Assembly: GCA_937864225.1 (NCBI GenBank)
Contig: CALMJK010000003.1
Location: 1-64,000 of the forward strand
DNA length: 64,000 bases
DNA from: an uncultured bacterium
Lineage (GTDB): Bacteria; Krumholzibacteriota; Krumholzibacteriia; LZORAL124-64-63
Reading direction: 5' to 3'
Positions 1 to 10,149 of the stretch are shown piece by piece. A model generated the notes under the pieces. That model was not told where the DNA came from. It did not search any database and worked only from the letters and a program-made list of their open reading frames with translations. The stretch's first letter is position 1, and every line of letters begins with the position of its first letter. The position numbers and the translations under genes were made by a program.

Positions 1-37
1 GAGATGGTACGCGGTTCGAGTCCGCGGCGGCCTACCA
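1..37 (+). tRNA. tRNA, 3' part only (window edge)
   Basis: The T arm is visible (stem CGCGG, loop TTCGAGT, stem CCGCG), followed by the acceptor 3' strand GCGGCCT, discriminator A and an encoded CCA at 35-37. The anticodon lies outside the window, so the amino acid cannot be assigned. The missing 5' acceptor strand should read close to AGGCCGC. Confidence 0.85.
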
Positions 38-49
38 GCAGATTCAGAG

Positions 50-86
50 AAGGGGGTTGCTGATCGGCGGCCCCCTTGCCTCTTTT
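50..86 (+). terminator. intrinsic terminator after the leading tRNA
   Basis: AAGGGGG (50-56) pairs with CCCCCTT (71-77) around a 14-nt loop, followed by GCCTCTTTT. It lies 13 nt after the tRNA CCA and probably ends the tRNA transcript. Confidence 0.6.
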
Positions 87-111
87 GGTTGCAGAGAGCC
101 GCGCCTGGCTC

Positions 112-140
112 TGGAATGCCGCGACAGACCATGGTATAAT
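112..140 (+). promoter_or_regulatory. candidate extended -10 promoter
   Basis: TATAAT at 135-140 is a perfect -10 hexamer preceded by TGG, giving an extended -10 (TGN-TATAAT). The region 17 bp upstream (TGGAAT) is a poor -35, as is common for extended -10 promoters. It would serve the surface-protein gene starting at 313 with a leader of about 165 nt. Confidence 0.5.
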
Positions 141-312
141 CCCGGCCAGCGGTTGCGGGGAGGGCGCAGCGGCGACCGACTTCTTTGGTTCTTCCACTCG
201 GATATCCGCACTCACTCTTTCGTCGGATCCGGCGCAGCCGCCTCGGCACCAGGCAGGGAGGTGGCGTATGCGCTAGCGCCGGCCTATCCACTGAGGGGGA
301 GGGGGGAGAACA

Positions 313-3300
313 ATGAAGCGATTCGCGACTTTCGCGTCTCTGGTTCTGTTCATGGCGCTGGGGGACGCGGTCGATGTGGCAGCGGGAGACACCCATCATG
401 CGGTTTACAACGGGAGAAACACGATTTACGGCGAGCCCGTCGCGACCACCAAAGCCGCCGTGGACACGATCTATCTGCTGGGCGGACCCAACCGCGGAGA
501 CGGCGACTTCGAGGCCGGCGCCGCGCCGAGTTGGGATGGCTGGACTCATGTCGACATGACCCTCCAAGCGGTTCCGCGTTGGCAAGTCTCGGACTGGAAC
601 AACCCTGGCACCGGCAACGGCGTGTGGTGCGGCGAAATATTCGGACCGTGTGGGCCAGGGGACCCGGAAGAGGGCTACGGGAATCACTGGAGGGAATGGC
701 TGGATTTCTACGGTGACGCGCCAGACCCGACGGTGAGCACGAACGTGCGCGTTCGGGCGCTGATGAACTACGACACCGCATCTGTGGAGGATTTTGTCTA
801 TCTGGAACTTGAAGGCGAAGGCCTAATGTACATCATGGGCCATTGGAGCGGCTCCAACAAAGACGATGCAAACGTTTTCACGCCCGTTGAGGTGGACGAA
901 GGGTTCAGCGTAGAAACACGCGAATATGTCGGTCCCAATCATGACCAGATTCACCTGCGGTGGGAGTTCATTTCGGACGACACTGGCAGCGACGAGGATT
1001 GTCTGTATCCTACCTATGGTGCCTGCACGATCGACAATATCGTAGTGTCGTTCAACGACGTCGTGGTCTCCACGACGGACTTCGAGGACGAGACGCTGGG
1101 CGATTGGGCACTCGTATTTCCGCCCCCGGTCGGCGACTTCGCCAAGGTCTGGCCCCTCTTGAGCGATCTCGACCGGTTTGTCGACAACAATACCCCCCAG
1201 GTCGCGTTCATCGATGACGGCCTCGTCGTGCCCGGCACCGGCGGCACGCTCGGCGTCACCTGGATCTACGGCCCGGGCGGCTTCGTCGTGAACCTCAACG
1301 GCGGCCTCGCTGGCCCTGGCAATCTTCTGCACAACCGGATCATGTCGCCAGTTTTGGACTGGCCGGCGGGAAACGCGGGCGCGCGCCTGGGCTTCGACGC
1401 CTACATGCATTTGCCCTATGAGAATCGGTTGTTCACGCAGTGGTGGTTACGTACGTCCGCCGACGGCGGCGTGACCTGGTGGACGAGCAATGATCAGTGG
1501 CTCTGGTACGATGACGCCCGGTACCGACGCTTCGAAATACCCGTGGCCGTCTATACCATTCCGGGAGCCAACAAGGCCCAGGTCTGCCTGGATGTCATCC
1601 AACTCGAACCCCTGGACAAGCCCCTGGACCCCACGCCGGCTCCCTATTTCGACAACGTCTGTTTCAAGGTTTATCCTCTGTCTGGGCCTGCCATGGCGGC
1701 GCCTGGCTATGCGCTCCTTCAAGACAATTTCCCGGAAATCGGGATCATAGACTACGACAATCTGGTCACTAACTGGGTGCGCGTGGACATCGCGGCCAAC
1801 ATCTCGCCTCCCGAGCATCTGCGCAACGACCCCGGCGACTCGACGCTCTGCGACGTCGTGCCGGCACGCGCGGGCTCGACGCTCAACGACATGCCGACCA
1901 TGGTCGTGCGCATGAAGGCCAACCCGCTGTTCGACGGCGTGCGCGATCCCCTGCCGGCCGGCTTCACCCGCACCGGCAACCTGATCGACGGCGTGGTCAC
2001 GGGCAGCCAGGACCCGAGACCGGATCGCTACTTCTTCGATCTGCCGGACACCGGCTTTTTCTACCCCGGCGATGTCATCCACTACTATTTCCGAGCCGAG
2101 GACAATTTGGGGGGGGACATCGGGGTGACATTGGTGCCTTCCGACACGACCGGCTTCAGCCTGTTTCCCGGCATGGACGACTACGTGCCGATGCGCTTCG
2201 ACATGGATTTCATCGTGCGCGCGCTGCCGTCGATGACCATAACGAAGGCCTATGGTCAGCCCAAGGTCCTGTTCTGGAACGATGCGACGGGCTATGGCGG
2301 CGACGACGAGTGGTACACGTCGCTGCGCCAGCTAAGCGGGCGAGAAGGAGTCGACTACGACAATTTCGTCACCAAAGCGCCTGCCGCGGGTCTTGGTAAC
2401 GGACTGGGTGGCCGGGCGAAGCCCGCGCAGGTGGCGGGCTACAGAACGATGCTGTACACCTCGGGCGTGCTGCGCGACTTCACGATCAGCAATGGCGATT
2501 TTGATTACGACGCAGGCAATGACGTCGAACTCATGAGGCAGTGGTGCTATGGGACGAAGAATCTATTCGCCACAGGCGACAATCTTGCGGAAGACTTGGC
2601 AAAATCCGGCGTGAATACCAATCTTTTCATGTCGGACTTTATGAAGATTAGTTTGAATGCCAAGGACGTTCGTCCTCTCATTGGCAACCAGACGTCGCCG
2701 ATTGTCGCGCCGATTGTGGGCAATGAGGTCGGGTTGGTGGAACGGTACTATGCCTACGGAGGTTGCCCGAACTCAAGCGATTCCGATGCTGTCCAACCGA
2801 TAAATGGTGGCGTGCGAATCGCAGAGTTTCTGGATGCGGCGGGAGCGGCTGGCCAATTTCCATTCTCGGCTGCGACGCTGGGGGTGGAGGCGTGGGTTGG
2901 CACGCGAGTGATCAGCATGCCGTACGACTTCCAGTTCATATTTGACATACCCGGGCAGGGAGGCGGTCCGCTGCCGGTGCCGGTGCGCACGAGGGTCATG
3001 GAGAAGATCATGTTGTTTTTCGGCGAGATCGCTGGCGGTCCGAACACAGATGTTCCGGGAGCTCTTGTGCTGGGGGCCAGGAGCTATCCGAACCCGTTCA
3101 ATCCCGCGACAAGGATCGCGTACACGCTGCCGCGACCGGGCGAGCTGGCGATCAGGATCTTCAACGTGCGTGGAGAGCTGGTGCGGACGCTGTTCGACGG
3201 CTGCGTCACCGAGTGCGAGGGTTCGGTGGATTGGGACGGCGCCGACGACGGCGGCAGGAGCGTGGCGTCGGGCGCCTATTTCTATCAGGTCAAGACGGAT

Positions 3301-3339
3301 GGCGGCGAACTCTTCAATAAGGTGATGTTGCTGAAGTGA
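313..3339 (+). CDS. large secreted protein with FlgD-like C-terminal sorting domain
   Basis: A 1008-residue exported protein of unknown function. Residues 1-25 look like a signal peptide (MKR then a hydrophobic stretch ending DVAAGD). The body is rich in Asp, Gly and aromatic residues, as in β-sandwich surface proteins, and I can name no catalytic motif in it. The last 85 residues (from about 924) form a FlgD-Ig-like, type-IX-like sorting domain: SYPNPFNPATRI, then VRGELVRTL, a WDG...GRSVASGAYFY segment and a terminal KVMLLK. In FCB-group bacteria this ending marks proteins sent to or through the outer membrane. The ATG follows GGGGGGAGAA at good spacing. The gene stands alone between a terminator and promoter upstream and a strong terminator downstream. 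Its C-terminal domain is shared with the FG-GAP protein at 28174-30912. The sorting role is known for the family; the substrate is not inferable here. Confidence 0.85.
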   Translation: MKRFATFASLVLFMALGDAVDVAAGDTHHAVYNGRNTIYGEPVATTKAAVDTIYLLGGPNRGDGDFEAGAAPSWDGWTHVDMTLQAVPRWQVSDWNNPGTGNGVWCGEIFGPCGPGDPEEGYGNHWREWLDFYGDAPDPTVSTNVRVRALMNYDTASVEDFVYLELEGEGLMYIMGHWSGSNKDDANVFTPVEVDEGFSVETREYVGPNHDQIHLRWEFISDDTGSDEDCLYPTYGACTIDNIVVSFNDVVVSTTDFEDETLGDWALVFPPPVGDFAKVWPLLSDLDRFVDNNTPQVAFIDDGLVVPGTGGTLGVTWIYGPGGFVVNLNGGLAGPGNLLHNRIMSPVLDWPAGNAGARLGFDAYMHLPYENRLFTQWWLRTSADGGVTWWTSNDQWLWYDDARYRRFEIPVAVYTIPGANKAQVCLDVIQLEPLDKPLDPTPAPYFDNVCFKVYPLSGPAMAAPGYALLQDNFPEIGIIDYDNLVTNWVRVDIAANISPPEHLRNDPGDSTLCDVVPARAGSTLNDMPTMVVRMKANPLFDGVRDPLPAGFTRTGNLIDGVVTGSQDPRPDRYFFDLPDTGFFYPGDVIHYYFRAEDNLGGDIGVTLVPSDTTGFSLFPGMDDYVPMRFDMDFIVRALPSMTITKAYGQPKVLFWNDATGYGGDDEWYTSLRQLSGREGVDYDNFVTKAPAAGLGNGLGGRAKPAQVAGYRTMLYTSGVLRDFTISNGDFDYDAGNDVELMRQWCYGTKNLFATGDNLAEDLAKSGVNTNLFMSDFMKISLNAKDVRPLIGNQTSPIVAPIVGNEVGLVERYYAYGGCPNSSDSDAVQPINGGVRIAEFLDAAGAAGQFPFSAATLGVEAWVGTRVISMPYDFQFIFDIPGQGGGPLPVPVRTRVMEKIMLFFGEIAGGPNTDVPGALVLGARSYPNPFNPATRIAYTLPRPGELAIRIFNVRGELVRTLFDGCVTECEGSVDWDGADDGGRSVASGAYFYQVKTDGGELFNKVMLLK

Positions 3340-3374
3340 TTTCGGCGGCCGGACGGTCGCTTGTCTGCATGCGC

Positions 3375-3408
3375 GAGGGCCTGCCTTAGCGGCAGGCCCC
3401 TCGTGTTT
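3375..3408. terminator. terminator hairpin between convergent genes
   Basis: GAGGGCCTGCC (3375-3385) pairs with GGCAGGCCCCTC (3391-3402), with one bulged C and loop TTAGC, followed by GTGTTTCC. It sits 36 bp past the surface-protein stop and before the convergent peptidase gene, so it mainly ends the plus-strand transcript. Confidence 0.65.
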
Positions 3409-3433
3409 CCTCGCAAATCCAGGACGAGCTTGA

Positions 3434-5392
3434 TCAGGCCTTCTTGGCCTGTTTCGTCGCGCCGACCTTAGCGCGCTCGGCCTGGAGCTTGGTCCACTCG
3501 CGGTCGAACTCGTCGACCGTGCGCTCGAAGGTGTCGATCATGTCCAGGATCGGCTGGGGCGTCTCCAGGTCGACGCCCGCCTTGCGCAGGATCTCCAGGG
3601 GAGGGGCGCAGGAGCCGGCCTTGAGCAGGTTGTCGATGTAGCGATCGGCGACCTTCTGGCCGCCGCGTTCGATCTGGCTGGCCAGCGAGAGGCCGCTGGT
3701 CAGGCCGGTGGCGTACGAGAAGACGTAGAAGTTGTAATAGAAGTGGGGGATGAACGCCCACTCCACCTCGTCGTTCTCGCCCAGCTCATAATCGGGGCCG
3801 TAGTAGCGCTGGACTAGGTCACGGTAGGTGGCATTGAGCCAGGCGGCGGTCAGCAGCTCGCCGCTCTCGGCGTGCTCGTGGAAGCGCTTCTCGAACTCCG
3901 CGAAGAGGGTCTGGCGGAAGATGGTCAGACGGATGCTCTCGAGGCGCTGATTCAGCAGATTGAGGCGCGCGGGAGTGTCCTGCGTGGTCGCCAGCAGGTG
4001 ATCGAGCAGGAGCGCCTCGTTGCAGGTGGAGGCGACTTCGGCCAGGAACGTCGTGTAGCCGCTGTAGACAGGCGGCTGCGACTCGTTGCTGTAGACCGAG
4101 TGCAGCGAGTGGCCGAATTCGTGCGCGGTCGTCATGACCGCGTCGAGCGAGTTGTCGTAGTTGTGCAGGACGTAGGGGTGCACGTCGCGGGCGGCGCCGC
4201 TGCTGTACGCGCCGCCACGCTTGTTGGCGTTGGGGTAGACGTCGATCCATCCGTTGGTGGGATCGAGGCCCTTGCCGATGCGCGCCAGGTAGTCGGGGCC
4301 CAGCGGTCGCAGCCCGGCGAGGATCATCCCGCGGGCCTGCTCGTAAGGATAGTTCTCCTCGATCTCGCCCACGAGCTGATTGTACAGATTGGCGAACCTG
4401 ACCTTGTCGTCGAGGCCGAGCACCTTGCGGCGCAGGCTGATGTACTTGTGCAAGGAGCGCGGCAGATTCGCGTTCACGGTCTCGATCAGCATCTCGTAGG
4501 CGCGCGTCGAAATGTCGTCTGGATCCAGGGCGGCCTCGAGGCAGGAGGCGTACCCGCGGGCCTCCTTGTTCATGATGTGCGCCTTGGCCGCGCCGTCGAG
4601 CGAGGTCGCCAGGGTGTTCTCGTACTTGCGCAGCGTGCCGAAGAAGGCCTCCTGCGCCTGCCGGCGAACGTTGTAGACAGGCGAGGAGCGGTAGCGGCTG
4701 AACCCGGTCAGCGTCAGCGGCGTCTCGCTGCCCTGCTCGTCCACGAGCTTCGGGAACTCGATGTCCACGTTCAGCATGGCCTCGTGCACCTCGCCCGGGA
4801 CCGCTGTCACGTTGCCCGTCAGGGCGAGGATCTTCTCCTCGCCGGGGGAGAGCGTGTGGTCCTTGAGGCGGCGCACGTTCCGGAGATAGTGCGCGTAGAC
4901 GCGCAGCTGCTCGTTGTCCGCCAGGAAACGGTCGATCACGGCCTGGTCCATGGCCAGGATTTCGGGCTCGACGAAGGCGACCGTCTGGCCGAAAGTCGGC
5001 AGCATCATCTCGATGCGACCCTTGCGAACCTTGTTCTCGTCCACGCTCTGATCGGCGTCGTAGCGAGTGCTGGCCCACGTGTACGCCTTCATCAGGCGCA
5101 CGCGCAGCGTGCTGATCTGCTCGAGACAGCCCAGGAGCGTCTCCGACGATTCGGCCAGCCGGCCGGCGTACTCACCTAAGCGCGGAAGCTCGGCGCTGGC
5201 CGCCGCCAACTCCTGCTCCCAAGCCTCGACGGTGGCGAACAGGTGCTCCGGTCGCCATTGGTAGTCGGCCGGGACATCCGCGCGGGCGGCGGCGGGGTTT
5301 GGCTGATAGGCGGCCGGCTCCGCCGCCGCCACGGTCCCCAGAACCGTCGCCAAGAACCAGGGCGCGCAGGCGCGCATCCACTTGCGGGACAT
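3434..5392 (-). CDS. pepF: M3-family oligoendopeptidase F, exported
   Basis: Zinc metallopeptidase of family M3 (PepF/oligoendopeptidase type), 652 aa, expected to cleave short peptides. The catalytic HEFGH (HEXXH) motif lies near residue 424, and a downstream helix containing FLAEVASTCNE carries the third zinc ligand, as in the family. I chose the ATG at 5392 because GGGGAGG lies 7 nt upstream and because the product then opens with a clean signal peptide (MSRKWMRACAPWFLATVLGTVAAA). The frame stays open 31 codons further upstream, but that extension has no such features. The length is normal for a PepF with an added signal sequence. An exported location is slightly unusual, since many PepF enzymes are cytosolic; exported forms occur in Bacteroidota-like bacteria. 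It lies downstream of a lipoprotein gene on the same strand, separated by a GC-rich hairpin. Confidence 0.92.
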   Translation of the reverse strand: MSRKWMRACAPWFLATVLGTVAAAEPAAYQPNPAAARADVPADYQWRPEHLFATVEAWEQELAAASAELPRLGEYAGRLAESSETLLGCLEQISTLRVRLMKAYTWASTRYDADQSVDENKVRKGRIEMMLPTFGQTVAFVEPEILAMDQAVIDRFLADNEQLRVYAHYLRNVRRLKDHTLSPGEEKILALTGNVTAVPGEVHEAMLNVDIEFPKLVDEQGSETPLTLTGFSRYRSSPVYNVRRQAQEAFFGTLRKYENTLATSLDGAAKAHIMNKEARGYASCLEAALDPDDISTRAYEMLIETVNANLPRSLHKYISLRRKVLGLDDKVRFANLYNQLVGEIEENYPYEQARGMILAGLRPLGPDYLARIGKGLDPTNGWIDVYPNANKRGGAYSSGAARDVHPYVLHNYDNSLDAVMTTAHEFGHSLHSVYSNESQPPVYSGYTTFLAEVASTCNEALLLDHLLATTQDTPARLNLLNQRLESIRLTIFRQTLFAEFEKRFHEHAESGELLTAAWLNATYRDLVQRYYGPDYELGENDEVEWAFIPHFYYNFYVFSYATGLTSGLSLASQIERGGQKVADRYIDNLLKAGSCAPPLEILRKAGVDLETPQPILDMIDTFERTVDEFDREWTKLQAERAKVGATKQAKKA

Positions 5393-5439
5393 TCGCAAAC
5401 CTCCCCTGTCAGTGTTCAATCTGCTCATCGACACAGGGA

Positions 5440-5470
5440 GCCCGGCCCCGTGAGGGGCCGGGCCCCGTTT
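5440..5470. terminator. GC-rich hairpin, possible terminator
   Basis: A perfect 10-bp stem, GCCCGGCCCC (5440-5449) with GGGGCCGGGC (5454-5463), and loop GTGA. It lies between the lipoprotein stop at 5492 and the pepF start at 5392. There is no T tract on the minus side, so attenuation rather than full termination is possible. Confidence 0.45.
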
Positions 5471-5491
5471 CGCTCGGCCGGTCACCGCGGC

Positions 5492-6607
5492 TCAGCGCAG
5501 CGGGCGTCCGTACTCATCCGCTTCCGGCCCGGACAGCAGCTTGCCGGACTCGGGCAGGGGAACGCTGATGGGCGACCACGCGGCGCCGTCCCAGTGCAGC
5601 ATGGTCCCGTCATAGCCGCACGCCCAGATGTCGGAGGCGGAACTGCCCCAGATGCCCGAGAGAGGCAGAATGCCCAGGTGAACGGTCGCCAGGGTCGAAC
5701 CATCGTTGGCCCGGCGGATGATCTTGCCGGTGCGGGTCACGAACCACGAATCGAGGCCGTCGCTCCACATGGCCTCGACCGCTTCCGAGGCGGGGCTGCT
5801 CACCTCGAGCCACGAGAAACGGTCGAAGATCAACTGTAAGCGGAACAGTTTGCCGGTGTCGGTGGCCAGGAAATTATCGGCGATCGTGGCGCTGCCCTGG
5901 CCGGCGTTGATCCAATCGGGAGTGCCGATGGGGCCCAGGAGCCACCTCGTCGGGCGCGTGTCTGCCATCAGCACGACGCCGCCACTGCCCGAGATGCCGT
6001 AGTCCGTCACGCAAGTGAGCGACGCGATGTCCCACTGGCTGCGCAACAGGGTGTCGACGCTGGTCGTGCCGTCGCTGTTGTAGAGCATGGCCGTATCCGG
6101 CGTCTCGATCCAGGTCAAGTTCTCGAGCCGTTTGACCACGCCGCGCGCGCCACAAATGTAGGTCGCCCCGCCGGGACCCTTGCCGACGTCGTAGAGATTC
6201 TCGCTGGTGCCCGTGCCCAGTCCGGACCAGACAGATCCATTGTATCGCCAGGCGAGTCCCTTGTGGCCGACCACGAAAACGTCGCTCGGGCCGGAGCCCC
6301 AGACGGCCGTGAGGGCCTCCGCTGTATCGAGATCCTCCCGGAGCGCCCACGCGTTGCCGTCCCAATGGAGCAGCACTCCCGGTCGGCCGACGGCCCAGAC
6401 GTCGCTCGGGCCGCTTCCCCACACGTCGAACAGCCACGGGCTGCTGATCGGCGGCGGCGGGGTCTCGTAGGTGACGACACCCGGATCGTCCGAGCAACCG
6501 GCCAGCAAACACAGCAGGCCGCCCAGAAGGAGGGCGGCCAGGAGAGTGAACAAACGCCGCGAATGACCGCAGCGGTGACCGGTGCTAGCCAAAACTCTCT
6601 CTCGCAT
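5492..6607 (-). CDS. lipoprotein with VWGSGPSDVWAVG-type propeller repeats
   Basis: A 371-aa lipoprotein. A hydrophobic stretch runs into the lipobox LLAGC, with Cys at residue 38, so the mature protein should be lipid-anchored. The body repeats a short module of the form VWGSGPSDVxxVG followed by LHWDGxAW; copies are clear near residues 48, 86 and 315 and weaker in between. Such modules are common in large secreted β-propeller proteins of myxobacteria and related groups, and a six- or seven-bladed propeller is likely. No enzyme motif is visible. The ATG at 6607 has AAGGA about 11 nt upstream, so a start a few codons downstream is possible. It is transcribed away from nadA and toward pepF. 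The function is unknown. Confidence 0.8.
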   Translation of the reverse strand: MRERVLASTGHRCGHSRRLFTLLAALLLGGLLCLLAGCSDDPGVVTYETPPPPISSPWLFDVWGSGPSDVWAVGRPGVLLHWDGNAWALREDLDTAEALTAVWGSGPSDVFVVGHKGLAWRYNGSVWSGLGTGTSENLYDVGKGPGGATYICGARGVVKRLENLTWIETPDTAMLYNSDGTTSVDTLLRSQWDIASLTCVTDYGISGSGGVVLMADTRPTRWLLGPIGTPDWINAGQGSATIADNFLATDTGKLFRLQLIFDRFSWLEVSSPASEAVEAMWSDGLDSWFVTRTGKIIRRANDGSTLATVHLGILPLSGIWGSSASDIWACGYDGTMLHWDGAAWSPISVPLPESGKLLSGPEADEYGRPLR

Positions 6608-6731
6608 GGCTCAAGGGTCCTTCGCGCAAAAGTGGGGCCCGAACCGCGCGGCCACCGCCCCCGGCGGGCGCGCCGCACCCGGGGTCCCCTCGGGAGCCCC
6701 GGCCTGGATCATGAATTTAAGCCTCGTCAGG

Positions 6732-6737
6732 TAGAAT
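6732..6737 (+). promoter_or_regulatory. possible -10 element upstream of nadA
   Basis: TAGAAT at 6732-6737 matches five of six -10 positions and lies in a locally AT-richer stretch about 125 bp before the nadA start. No convincing -35 is visible at 16-18 bp, so support is weak. Confidence 0.3.
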
Positions 6738-6861
6738 GTCCACCTTCGACCGCTCGACATCTCCGCCTAGCGCTTGCCGGGGCGGCCTTTCGAGCGGTAA
6801 TTGGGACGCGGTAAGCCGCGAACCGGCGGCATGCCCGGTCACCCTGGCTCCTGGAGAAGGC

Positions 6862-7818
6862 ATGACCAAACAGAACGAGGCCGGATTGCCGACCGGTCCG
6901 CAGCTCGCCGCGGCCGTGGCGGACCTGCGCCAGCGGCTGGACGCCGTGATCCTGGCTCACTACTACCAGGAACCGGACATCCAGGACGCGGCCGATTTCG
7001 TCGGGGACAGCCTGGCGCTGGCGCAGCAGGCCGCGCGGACTTCGGCGCGGGTCATCGTGCTGGTTGGCGTCCATTTCATGGCCGAGACGGCGAAGATTCT
7101 GAATCCTGACAAGCAGGTGCTGCTGCCGGACCTCGCCGCGGGTTGCAGTCTCGCGGACGATTGCCAGGAGGAAGCCTTCGCGTCTTTCTTGGCTCGACAC
7201 CGCGGGCACAAGGTGATCACCTATATCAACTGCTCGGCGCGGATCAAGGCCCTCAGCGACGTGGTTTGCACGTCGTCCAATGCAGAGCGGATCGTCAGAT
7301 CCTTCCCGGCCGATCAGCCGCTCGTTTTCGCGCCCGACCGTCACCTGGGGGCCTGGGTGCGGGAGAGGGCCGGACGTCCGCTGGTGCTCTGGCCGGGGGT
7401 GTGCGAAGTCCACGCGCAGTTCGACGAGCGCCGCCTGGTCGAGCTGAAGGAATCATGTCCGGACGCGGTCGTCGCGGCGCACCCAGAGTGCCCGGCAGCC
7501 GTGCTGCGGCACGCCGACTATGTCGGCTCGACGTCCGGCATCCTGCGCTTCGCCAGCGAAACGCCCGCCCGGCGCGTGATCGTGGTGACGGAAGCGGGTA
7601 TCATCCACCAACTGCGCCGGGCGAATCCGGGCAAGGAATTCCTCCCGGCACCCGGCGCCGACCCGTCGCAGAACGCCCTCGAATGCCGCCACATGAAGAG
7701 GAACACGCTCGAGAAGCTGTACCTCTGTCTGCGCGATCGCGCGCCCGAGATCGCGTTGCCGGAGGCGTTGCGCCTGCGCGCGCTGGCGCCGATTCAGCGC
7801 ATGCTGGAGCTCAGTTGA
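6862..7818 (+). CDS. nadA: quinolinate synthase
   Basis: Quinolinate synthase A, 318 aa, condenses iminoaspartate with dihydroxyacetone phosphate to give quinolinate in de novo NAD synthesis. The [4Fe-4S] ligands are visible: Cys136 in VVCTSSNA, Cys181 in WPGVCEVH and Cys275 in ECRHMKRNT. The substrate-binding HYYQEPDIQ near the N terminus and VGSTSGIL are also present. I chose the ATG at 6862, directly after GGAGAAGG, rather than the upstream in-frame ATG at 6736, whose extension has no family similarity. No nadB or nadC is in the window, so the gene stands alone. It runs tail-to-tail with the S1-domain gene, with 22 bp between stops. Confidence 0.96.
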   Translation: MTKQNEAGLPTGPQLAAAVADLRQRLDAVILAHYYQEPDIQDAADFVGDSLALAQQAARTSARVIVLVGVHFMAETAKILNPDKQVLLPDLAAGCSLADDCQEEAFASFLARHRGHKVITYINCSARIKALSDVVCTSSNAERIVRSFPADQPLVFAPDRHLGAWVRERAGRPLVLWPGVCEVHAQFDERRLVELKESCPDAVVAAHPECPAAVLRHADYVGSTSGILRFASETPARRVIVVTEAGIIHQLRRANPGKEFLPAPGADPSQNALECRHMKRNTLEKLYLCLRDRAPEIALPEALRLRALAPIQRMLELS

Positions 7819-7840
7819 GTTTCGCCATGCCGGCCCGCGC

Positions 7841-8983
7841 TCAGTCTTCGCCTGAATCCTCGCCGGCGCCCTTGGTCTGCTTGACGGACAGGGAGACGCG
7901 CTTGCGGCCCGGATCGATGTCCAGGATCCGCACCGTGACCTCCTCGCCCTCCCGCAGGACTTCGCGGGGGTGGTTGATCCGTTGGTCCGCGAGTTCGGAC
8001 ACGTGCGCCAGGCCCTGCACGCCCGGCAGGATCTCGATGAAGGCACCGTAGTCCATCAGGCGGCGGACCGTGCCCGTGACCTCGGAACCGATCTGCAGCT
8101 CGCCGATGCTGTCCTGCCACGGATCGCGATCGAGCGCCTTCATGGACAGGCTGATGCGCTCCTGCTTGCCCTGGCCGAGGTTCTGGATGCCAATGACCTT
8201 GACCTTGACCTCCTGGCCGGGGCGCAGCACAGCCAGCGGCGACTCCACGTGCTGGTGCGAGATTTCGGAGACGTGGACCAGCCCCTCCATGCCGCCGATG
8301 TCTACAAAGGCGCCGAATGTCATCAGCCGGCTCACGCTGCCTTCGATCACGTTGCCGATCTGGAGAGTGCGCCTCGTTTCCGCCGCCTTGAGATCGGACT
8401 CCTCCCGGAGCAGCGCGCGGCGCGACACGACAATGTTGCGGCCCCCCTGGCCGAATTCGACTACCCGGAAGCTGAACGTCTGTCCCACGTACTGCTGAGG
8501 ATTCTCGACGTAGTGGGCGTCGATCTGCGAGATGGGGCAGAAGGCGCGGTGTCCGCCCAAATCGACCACGAAGCCGCCCTTGTTCGTCTCGCGCACGGTG
8601 CCCTCGAGCGGCAGCCCGCTCTGGTGGGCCTGCTCGATGAGCGTCGTGTCCCGCCCGCGCGGTTGCCCGGCCCGCGTCAAGAACTGCCGCTCTCCCTCGG
8701 CCTTGACCCAACCCTGGATCTTGTCGCCCACCCCGACCGTCAGGACGCCCTGATCGTCCTGAAGCTCCCGCAGGGCGATGGGCAGTTCGCTGCGTCCCCC
8801 GCAGTCGACGAAGGCCTCGGTTTCGCCGATCTGGACGATGGTTCCCGTCACCCGTTCGCCCGGACTCGGATCCCCGGCCGGCGGTGGGCTCTGGTCGGCG
8901 GCCAGCAATTCTGCGAACTCGCTGGTTTCCTGGCTTGCGTCGCGTCCCGGCTCTTCGTCTCCACTGTTCCTGCGCTCGAACAT
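7841..8983 (-). CDS. S1 RNA-binding domain protein (ribosomal protein S1-like, four repeats)
   Basis: A 380-aa protein made of four S1 (OB-fold) RNA-binding repeats, beginning near residues 43, 127, 213 and 302, flanked by short acidic tails. The third and fourth are most typical, with [19 protein letters not shown] and [19 protein letters not shown]; the first two are more degenerate. This resembles the short bacterial S1 proteins (4-5 repeats) that bind mRNA at the ribosome, but a genome may also encode a longer rpsA elsewhere. I therefore leave the symbol blank. The ATG follows GGAAGGGACGC. Soluble, cytoplasmic; no signal peptide. Confidence 0.88.
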   Translation of the reverse strand: MFERRNSGDEEPGRDASQETSEFAELLAADQSPPPAGDPSPGERVTGTIVQIGETEAFVDCGGRSELPIALRELQDDQGVLTVGVGDKIQGWVKAEGERQFLTRAGQPRGRDTTLIEQAHQSGLPLEGTVRETNKGGFVVDLGGHRAFCPISQIDAHYVENPQQYVGQTFSFRVVEFGQGGRNIVVSRRALLREESDLKAAETRRTLQIGNVIEGSVSRLMTFGAFVDIGGMEGLVHVSEISHQHVESPLAVLRPGQEVKVKVIGIQNLGQGKQERISLSMKALDRDPWQDSIGELQIGSEVTGTVRRLMDYGAFIEILPGVQGLAHVSELADQRINHPREVLREGEEVTVRILDIDPGRKRVSLSVKQTKGAGEDSGED

Positions 8984-9120
8984 CGTGCGTCCCTTCCGAC
9001 GAGAATCATTCCGCCACGACCCGGCGCCCCGCGACAGCCGGGCCCAAGTATCTCAATATACCATATTCCACGGGCGCGGCGCGCGCGAAACGGCTCTGCC
9101 GCGCCGCCGGCGCGGGCAAG

Positions 9121-10116
9121 TCAGCCGCGGTGGTCGGTCGGCGTGTCCGGCCGGTTGTCGAGCACATTCTCGAGACTCTGGAGAAGGGAGGGGGTGAAGC
9201 GATTGGCGACATCCAGGGCGGCCATGTTTTCCACGACCTGCTCCGGTCGCGACGCCCCCGTGATCACGCTGCTGACGCGCGGATTCCTCACACACCACGC
9301 GATGGCGAGTTGGGCGAGGGAGCAGTTCAGTTCTGCGGCGATCGGGGTCAGGGCACGCGTTTTCGCCAGCTTGTCCCGCGCGCCCGGGCCCACGACCTGG
9401 TCGCGCAGCCACTCGTAGCCAGGCAGCGAGACGCGGGTTCCCGCCGGGACTCCGTCGTTGTACTTGCCGGAGAGCAGACCGCTGGCCAGCGGACTCCACG
9501 TGGTCAGGCCCAATCCGATCCGCCGCGTCAGCGGCTCGAGTTCGACCTCGACGCGCGCGCGGTGGAACATATTGTACTGGGGTTGCTCCATTTGCGGAGG
9601 GATCAACCGTTCCCGCCGCGCGATGCCGTAGGCCTCTTCGATCTGTCGCGAATCCCACTCGCTGGTGCCCCAGTAAAACGCCCACCCCTGCTCGATGATC
9701 CAGTTCATCGCGCGCACCGTCTCCTCGACCGGCGTGCGGGCGTCGGGGCGGTGACAGAACAGCAGGTCCACGTAATCCATCTGCAGACGTTCCAACGCCG
9801 CGCGCGTGCCCTCCACAAGGTGTTTGCGCGAGAGGCCGCGGTCGTTCGGCCCTCGCCCGCCCCAGAAGATTTTCGTGGAGATCACCAGATCGCTGCGCCG
9901 CCAACCGAGGCGACGGATCACGTTGCCCATGACCCGTTCGGCCTCGCCGTTGGCGTAGACCTCGGCGTTGTCGAAGAAATTCACCCCCGCCTGACGAGCG
10001 GCGAGCATGCACTCGGCGGCGGTCTCCTCGCCCACCTGTCCGCCATAGGTGACCCAAGCGCCCAGGGAGAGGGCCGAGACGCACAGCCCGGCGGAGCCCA
10101 ACTGTCGGTATTCCAT
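9121..10116 (-). CDS. aldo/keto reductase (AKR, Kv-β-subunit/YghZ-like)
   Basis: An NADPH-dependent oxidoreductase with a (β/α)8 barrel, 331 aa. The catalytic tetrad is intact: Asp49, Tyr54 (in [14 protein letters not shown]), Lys82 (ISTKIFW) and His122 (LLFCHRPD). The fingerprints [13 protein letters not shown] and the cofactor-binding end [11 protein letters not shown] place it with the potassium-channel β-subunit/YghZ-like branch rather than with aldose reductases. The natural carbonyl substrate cannot be told from sequence. It starts with ATG at 10116 after a GGGAAGGGAACGCC leader. The upstream gene on the same strand is a truncated α/β-hydrolase remnant. Confidence 0.93.
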   Translation of the reverse strand: MEYRQLGSAGLCVSALSLGAWVTYGGQVGEETAAECMLAARQAGVNFFDNAEVYANGEAERVMGNVIRRLGWRRSDLVISTKIFWGGRGPNDRGLSRKHLVEGTRAALERLQMDYVDLLFCHRPDARTPVEETVRAMNWIIEQGWAFYWGTSEWDSRQIEEAYGIARRERLIPPQMEQPQYNMFHRARVEVELEPLTRRIGLGLTTWSPLASGLLSGKYNDGVPAGTRVSLPGYEWLRDQVVGPGARDKLAKTRALTPIAAELNCSLAQLAIAWCVRNPRVSSVITGASRPEQVVENMAALDVANRFTPSLLQSLENVLDNRPDTPTDHRG

Positions 10117-10149
10117 GAGTGAGGCGTTCCCTTCCCGCCGCGCGCGGCG

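Noticed and set aside
7970-9418. A 482-codon frame antisense to the S1-domain gene
   Set aside because: No domain, no ribosome site; the S1 repeats on the minus strand are unmistakable.
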